From Bolinopsis microptera (Eukaryota > Ctenophora > Tentaculata > Lobata > Bolinopsidae), in the NCBI RefSeq assembly GCF_026151205.1, contig NC_087076.1, forward strand, positions 3,557,902-3,621,901: a stretch of 64,000 nt of DNA, in the 5' to 3' direction. This document shows positions 59,103 to 64,000 of the stretch, in pieces (position 1 is the stretch's first letter; each line of letters opens with the position of its first letter). Made by a program: the position numbers and the translations under genes. Below the pieces are notes generated by a model. The model had not been told where the DNA came from. It was given only the letters and a program-made list of their open reading frames with translations, and ran no database searches.

Positions 59103-59628
59103 CTTGGCACTGCTAACCAAGTTGGCACTGCTAACCAAGTTGGCACTGCTAACCAAGTTGGCACTGCTAACCAAGTTGGCACTGCTAACCAAGTTGGCAC
59201 TGCTAACCAAGTTGGCACTGTTTACCAAGTTGGCACTGCTTACCAAGTTGGCACTGCTTACCAAGTTGGCACTGCTAACCAAGTTGGCACTGCTAACCAA
59301 GTTGGCACTGTTTACCAAGTTGGCACTGTTTACCAAGTTGGCACTGCTTACCAAGTTGGCACTGCTTACCAAGTTGTCACTGCTAACCAAGTTGTCACTG
59401 CTAACCAAGTTGGCACTGCTTACCAAGTTGGCACTGTTTACCAAGTTGGCACTGTTTACCAAGTTGGCACTGCTTACCAAGTTGGCACTGCTTACCAAGT
59501 TGTCACTGCTAACCAAGTTGTCACTGCTAACCAAGTTGGCACTGCTTACCAAGTTGGCACTGTTTACCAAGTTGGCACTGTTTACCAAGTTGGCACTGCT
59601 TACCAAGTTGGCACTGCTAACCAAGTTA
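59103..59628 (+). repeat. 18-bp minisatellite (GGCACTGCTAACCAAGTT)n, 29 units, with higher-order repeat
   Basis: Units differ at two places (GCTAACC, GCTTACC, GTTTACC; GGCACT or GTCACT). From about 59302 a block of seven variant units (126 bp) is repeated nearly three times. Because 18 is a multiple of three, several frames on both strands stay open; these are not genes. Confidence 0.97.
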
Positions 59629-59639
59629 ACCTCATTTTA

Positions 59640-60480
59640 AAGTTTTAACGGAAGCTATGTTGAAAGTGATTGAATTATGATAAATGTTAAAATACTAAAG
59701 AACTTGGCGAGGAATTTTTAAATTGTTTTAGACAGACTTGTCAGTGAAGAAAATGAGGGTAAATGATATGTTTTCCAAAGCTTGTTTTCTAAATAACGAG
59801 TGGAATGTGACCTCTAAGACATGAAGGCTATAAAAAATAGACTATATTGTTGAGCAACATTAAACATGTGCGGTGGATACGGAATCGCACTATTGACATT
59901 TGACCGCACTTTTTCGCACCATCGGCCGATATTCGTTCCATTATGTTTGTGTAATTGGTACCGTTGTTTATAATGTCAATGTGATAAGATCGAAATGCCT
60001 ACAACTATGGTTAGGGTCAAACGATTTTCATGACGTAACATCGGAAATAAGGATTACTTTTACAAATCAGATGACAAGTTAATAATAAATGTTGGATTCC
60101 GCAGCCACCGTAATTAATGCAACTTTTAATATTATCGATATTTGATAAAGAAACAAAAAGAGGAAAGAATGCAAAGAGGGCGAATGATCTTATATAATAA
60201 TTTAATTATATTTGTAGTTAGAAAATATTATAGTTTTCCGGACTTAGTTTTAGCTTCTACACACAATGTGTTACACTATTGAATACTCTGCATAAATTAT
60301 GCTCGTCAATTAGCCCCATTTATCCATCTAAATGTAAAACCTTCTGTGATGGTAATTCTAGAATTAAATTAAATATTAATATATTAAATTAAATAAAATC
60401 GTAAATCTAAAATTATAAATCTTAAATTTTCAGAAATGTACCCCTAGTTCAACACGTATTGTAAAAAACCCTTAAGTTCG
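59640..60480. other. Intergenic, no gene seen
   Basis: AT-rich DNA with no recognised gene or mobile element. Confidence 0.4.
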
Positions 60481-60790
60481 ACTTTACAGGGGGATCATGC
60501 ACTTAGTACTGGACGTGACGTTGGGGTGGTGGGTCATATTTTCTTCCAACACAGTTAGTACGTTTGTACTAAGTGGTGGGTCTGCTGCTCATTTCCCAGA
60601 AAAACAGTTAGTACATGGTACTTAGGGGATATCTTATTTTATATACCAAGACACAGTTAGTACCGTGATTTCTGAACACTTAGTTAAGGGGGTGGGTGTC
60701 TAAATTATTATCTGAAAAATACAGTTGGTACTGCAAAGGGGATGGGTGGGTCTTTTGAAAAATTCTAAAATTACACTTAGTGATAGTCGA
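60481..60790. repeat. Degenerate repeats around CAGTTAGTAC / GTACTAAGTG
   Basis: The phrase CACAGTTAGTAC or its complement recurs about every 50-70 bases (near 60501, 60558, 60576, 60606, 60653, 60722), with GGTGGG blocks between. It looks like an eroded tandem or foldback repeat. Confidence 0.5.
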
Positions 60791-61105
60791 CCTAAAGGTT
60801 GCAAATTTGACGAATTGGTCTGCTCAATTGCGGTGTTTTTGTCTCAAAATTTGCCGCACATAAAAACATTTAGAGTTTAGACAGATGCGGATTCGCACTA
60901 TTTGCAAAATATTACCGCACCTAAAATGTTGCGTCCGAACTGTCACGTGTCAAAAATATGCTTCGCCAAAGTCCACATCAGTGATGTAATCACAGTGCTG
61001 GCAAGCACGACCGGTGCATTTATTGTGGGTATACTATGTACCCCCTTTACTATTATACCCCCTTTACTATTATACCCCCTTTGGTACACGTTACAAGCCT
61101 CTTTC

Positions 61106-61162
61106 GTGCACGCGAAGCGTGCACTCCGGCCGGAGGAGGCGGCCGAAGGCCGCCGCCTCCGG
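61106..61162. repeat. GC-rich tandem hairpins with GAA triloops
   Basis: GTGCACGCGAAGCGTGCAC (61106-61124) is an 8-bp stem closed by GAA. CTCCGGCCGGAG (61124-61135) is a perfect palindrome. GGCGGCCGAAGGCCGCC (61138-61154) is a 7-bp stem, again with GAA, and the flanks CCGGAG and CTCCGG extend it. Confidence 0.9.
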
Positions 61163-62548
61163 CAGGAGTTTTTCAGGCATTAAGACTCATCGGAAGTCGT
61201 TCAGCAGATTTAATTTTAGTTCAAAACATTCTAATTTGATGTCAAAGATGACAGGAATAAAAAATAGTTATGTTGAGATTTTTAAGAAATTTGCATAAAA
61301 TACTCGCCAGCACTGTTATACGAAATTCGGTAAAAAACCCAAAATCGCCATATTCAGGAGCCTTAATAACCATGTTAAAATCGAGTTAGAGATCTGAAAT
61401 TTTTCAGAGCGTCTAGACGTTGACCAAATCGACTGCAAAAAAAGTTTCAGGTCTCAGGATCATCGGGAAATGGGTTTTCTAGAACCCCTGTTTTACGATA
61501 GATTGTCGTGATACATACATACATACATATATTCAGGGATAGACGCTTTGCCAGTCAAATGTAGCCTGTTTTTAATTGTCCATAGATTCAAAAGTATAAA
61601 AGATACAGCAATTTCCGACCACAGGTCTTGAAAATAATTGTTTACACTTTAGTTTACATTGTATAAACAAATTATTTGACGTCATGAACACCCCTTGATG
61701 ACGTCATCAAGTTAACCGTTTTTAAAACTTGATTTTTGACAAAGTAATAACTTTTAAAAATGATTTTACACCATTAAAAAGTAATTGAATTCAAAATCTG
61801 AGGAATTTTTCATCTTAGATAATTGTTCAAGCATTCTGAAAATCTACCGGAAAGTTTTTCTAGCTTGCTCCTTCATAAAGATATTCGTGATTGAAGTTTG
61901 TGCTTTTTTGAAGAATTATTTTATAAAAACGTCAATTTTGCGATTTAGTATTCTCTGATGTTGGGCCATGCCTTGGGTTGTGGAGCTCAGTTCTGCTTCC
62001 TATAGGTATAAATTGTGCATTAGGCTAGTTTTAAAGTTGAAAATCGAAAAGTTGCACACGTGGGGACACGCCCAAATTGATGGAAAATTGCTAAAATCAC
62101 TGAAAATTGCTGTTTTCGTCATTTTCTGTCAACTTTAGAGTGCCGTTGTGATTACTGTTCTTCTTGAAATACTTTGAAACTTTGCATGCTTATCAAGCTA
62201 TATATAAAACAATTACACGCAAAAATTTACGGCGATTCAATATTGGATGCGCACGCAACGTCCGCTCAAAGTTTGCACGTGCGAAAAGTGAGAATTTTGC
62301 TCATTCGTGATTTCCAACAAATTCTGCTTTTTAATGTCATTATATATGAATTTAATGCCAACTTGAATGAGTATAAAGTGGCATATTCAGTCAGTGATCG
62401 ACCGATATGCTTACCTAAACACAAGGAAATGTTTTTAAAGGAAAAATTTCTAAATCGTGGAAACTTCCTCCTTATTAATATTAATGAAGATATCAGTTTA
62501 TATTTCGACGTTATAAAGTACCCTGACATTATAATCAAAAAGAGATGA
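61163..62548. other. Intergenic, no convincing gene
   Basis: AT-rich DNA with a short CATA microsatellite (about 61513-61530). A 124-codon frame (62174-62548) ends at the edge of the next hairpin and has no recognisable domain; I do not call it a gene. Confidence 0.4.
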
Positions 62549-62890
62549 TATTTTACCAAAACCCATAATCATGGGTAGAGTGGACCGCTGCCAGTGTCTC
62601 TCTTTCCCAAACAAAAGGAAATGATATTAATTTGATTGACCGTTCTCAAATGCAAAATGATACCGAGAATGAAATCGGTCCCTCGCTTTTCCCATTCATT
62701 TACAATTGTAATAGATTAAGAAGAACTACCCAAAGGCATCTGTGGGGGAAAAGCGAGCGACCGATTTCATTCTCGGTATCATTTTGCATTTGAGAACGGT
62801 CAATCAAATTAATATCATTTCCTTTTGTTTGGGAAAGAGAGACACTGGCAGCGGTCCACTCTACCCATGATTATGGGTTTTGGTAAAATA
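62549..62890. repeat. Long hairpin, 145-bp arms, 52-bp loop
   Basis: 62549-62693 and 62746-62890 are reverse complements with essentially one mismatch (GGTCCCTCG against GGTCGCTCG). The loop includes ACAATTGTAATAG and AAGAAGAACTACC, phrases also found together at about 30920-30965. Confidence 0.95.
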
Positions 62891-62945
62891 TGAAGATATA
62901 AAAACTATTGGTAAATGTGTACTGATTGGAATAATATGTTAAACC

Positions 62946-63030
62946 TTACCTGGGGACACCAGGCTATTATGTTCATTAACATAATAGAATAGAGATTAGG
63001 CGGAATGACAGGCTGAGCGCGGCCCAGTAA
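62946..63030 (+). repeat. Family-A repeat copy
   Basis: TTACCTGGGGACACCAGGCT, ATGTTCATTAACAT, then GGAATGACAGGCTGAGCGCG and GCCCAGTA, closely matching 31884-31950. Confidence 0.8.
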
Positions 63031-63252
63031 GTTAAACCCAGAACAGTATTATCAACTCACTCTGTTGTTGTTAAATGCTTAATACAACTCCTCTGACATA
63101 TCGAACTGTTATGTTAATTATCTCAAGAGATCATTTTTGGGACCTACATATTCAATATTTAAACATTATTAAGATTATTGCAATTTAAGATTTAAGCAAT
63201 TTCATGTTGACTGTCTACTACTAGTACTACTACTACTACTATTGTGTCCGAG

Positions 63253-64000
63253 CTAAGTCCGAGCTACGCCAGATAACCCCCTCCATATATCCCTGTCCCG
63301 CATTAGGGTTCGTAGTTCCTCTTTAGAGTTTGTCCCAACTTCCTTCAGTAACATAGACAAGTAGCTTTGTCTTGGTCGGCCTTGCTGTGCTCTACCTTTC
63401 GTAGGTTCCCATAAAACTAAATCACTGGCAAGTAGCTCAGGATGTCGGATGCAGTGTCCCGCAATTTTTAATCTCCTGCTTCGTAACTTGTTTGACAGCC
63501 TTGGTAGGCTACCATACAAAGTTATATTGCTGACCTTGTCCTTCCATGAGATACCCAGCACCATACGGAACATCTTTGTGTATGTCCTGTCCAAACTTTT
63601 CTCTTGAGCCTTTGTCAGTGTCCAGGTTTCTGTTCCGTAGAGCAGTATGAGCAATCTAATCTTGAGGCTCTTTGAAAGTTTGGATTTCCAGATATCCTTC
63701 AGTCTATGTAGGGCACCCCACGCTTTTCCCTGTCTAACCCTTATCTCCCTATCTGTGCTCTCAATCCAGGAGCCTAAGTAGATGAAATCATCCCCATTTT
63801 CTATGGCTTCCCCGGATCGACTTTGTAGGTCGCTAGATCGATCCTCCATATTCAGTGTCATGACCTTGGTCTTGCCTTCGTTTATGTGTAGTCCCACGCT
63901 TGCTGCCGCCGATTCTACTCTGAGCAGGAACTCGTTAGCCTTGTCCATGTCCTCAGATAAAAGTGCTATATCATCTGCAAAGTCCACATCGGTGATGATC
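63253..64000 (-). pseudogene. Non-LTR retrotransposon reverse transcriptase, C-terminal part, running off the right edge
   Basis: The frame is open from the window edge to TAG at 63253-63255. It starts with ITDVDFADDIALLS, the catalytic F-A-D-D motif of the reverse transcriptase palm. Then follow GLHINEGKTKVM, FIYLGSWI, LSKSLKIRLLILLYGTETWT and RMVLGISWKDKVSN, the usual order in RTE/CR1-like ORF2 proteins. The end is RDIWRGLSGVART. A TAC/GTA microsatellite (about 63218-63242) lies directly after the stop codon on the coding strand, a common LINE 3' end. The visible part is intact, so whether the whole element is functional cannot be judged; it is labelled pseudogene only as a 5'-incomplete copy in this window. 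Confidence 0.85.

Noticed and set aside
59035-59648. Long LALLTK- and VGTANQ-type repeat proteins on both strands
   Set aside because: An 18-bp repeat keeps several frames open automatically; both strands are equally open and no start context or homology supports coding.
60902-61183. 93-codon frame with a hydrophobic middle
   Set aside because: It depends on a short tandem repeat (CCCCCTTTACTATTATA) and the GC hairpins; alternative frames are equally open.
62174-62548. 124-codon ORF before the long hairpin
   Set aside because: AT-biased, Ile/Leu/Lys-rich, no domain, no splice or poly(A) context; length is plausible by chance in this composition.

Overview
This is nuclear DNA of an animal. 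Genes are split by GT-AG introns (one GC-AG), AATAAA signals follow several stop codons, and the gene set is metazoan: CRTC, SART3, ISCA2, an NRAMP transporter and a DEG/ENaC channel. The AT-rich, transposon-dense background with large introns would suit a cnidarian-like or other early-branching animal, but that placement is a guess. Exon models were built by hand from splice sites, reading phase and family resemblance. No transcript or database was consulted.

Layout. 1-2292 (+) is the 3' half of an NRAMP/DMT1-type divalent-metal transporter whose 5' exons lie outside the window. 2293-9868 is a transposon graveyard: a 1.25-kb TA-flanked inverted-repeat element (4728-5972), a 1.67-kb element with poly-G ends and 8-9-bp flanking repeats (6396-8061), and a TTAA-flanked element (8206-9711) holding a nearly perfect 147-bp-arm hairpin. 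9869-26880 (+) is a CREB-regulated transcription coactivator gene of 12 coding exons. Its giant seventh intron holds a long-TIR element with an inner-deleted LINE, a 14-bp minisatellite, about 55 copies of a 26-bp satellite, and a possible alternative first exon.

26881-35362 is gene-poor, with several families of short GC-rich dispersed repeats, a mariner-type MITE, a 115-nt hairpin that could be a Pol III RNA, and a young poly(A) retro-insertion with perfect 14-bp target-site duplications. 35399-36436 (+) is ISCA2 (mitochondrial Fe-S assembly). 37275-53394 (+) is SART3 (U4/U6 snRNP recycling). Its first three introns each contain a separate nested gene on the opposite strand: a DEG/ENaC channel (38566-40663), a small secreted protein (44624-45028) and a large disordered protein (46055-48736). 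SART3 has two apparent frame breaks in its last exons.

54156-56216 is another inverted-repeat element, carrying a coding-looking cargo ORF. 56695-58096 (-) is a small four-helix membrane protein in four exons. 58100-64000 is repeat DNA: a 37-bp-arm perfect palindrome, an 18-bp minisatellite with higher-order structure, a 145-bp-arm hairpin, and the 3' end of a non-LTR reverse transcriptase running off the right edge.

The host genes do not form one pathway. They serve metal import, Fe-S assembly, CREB signalling, splicing and ion conduction. The most unusual features are the triple antisense nesting in SART3, the unfamiliar small secreted protein, the large hairpins, and the two G-ended elements with ORF cargo.
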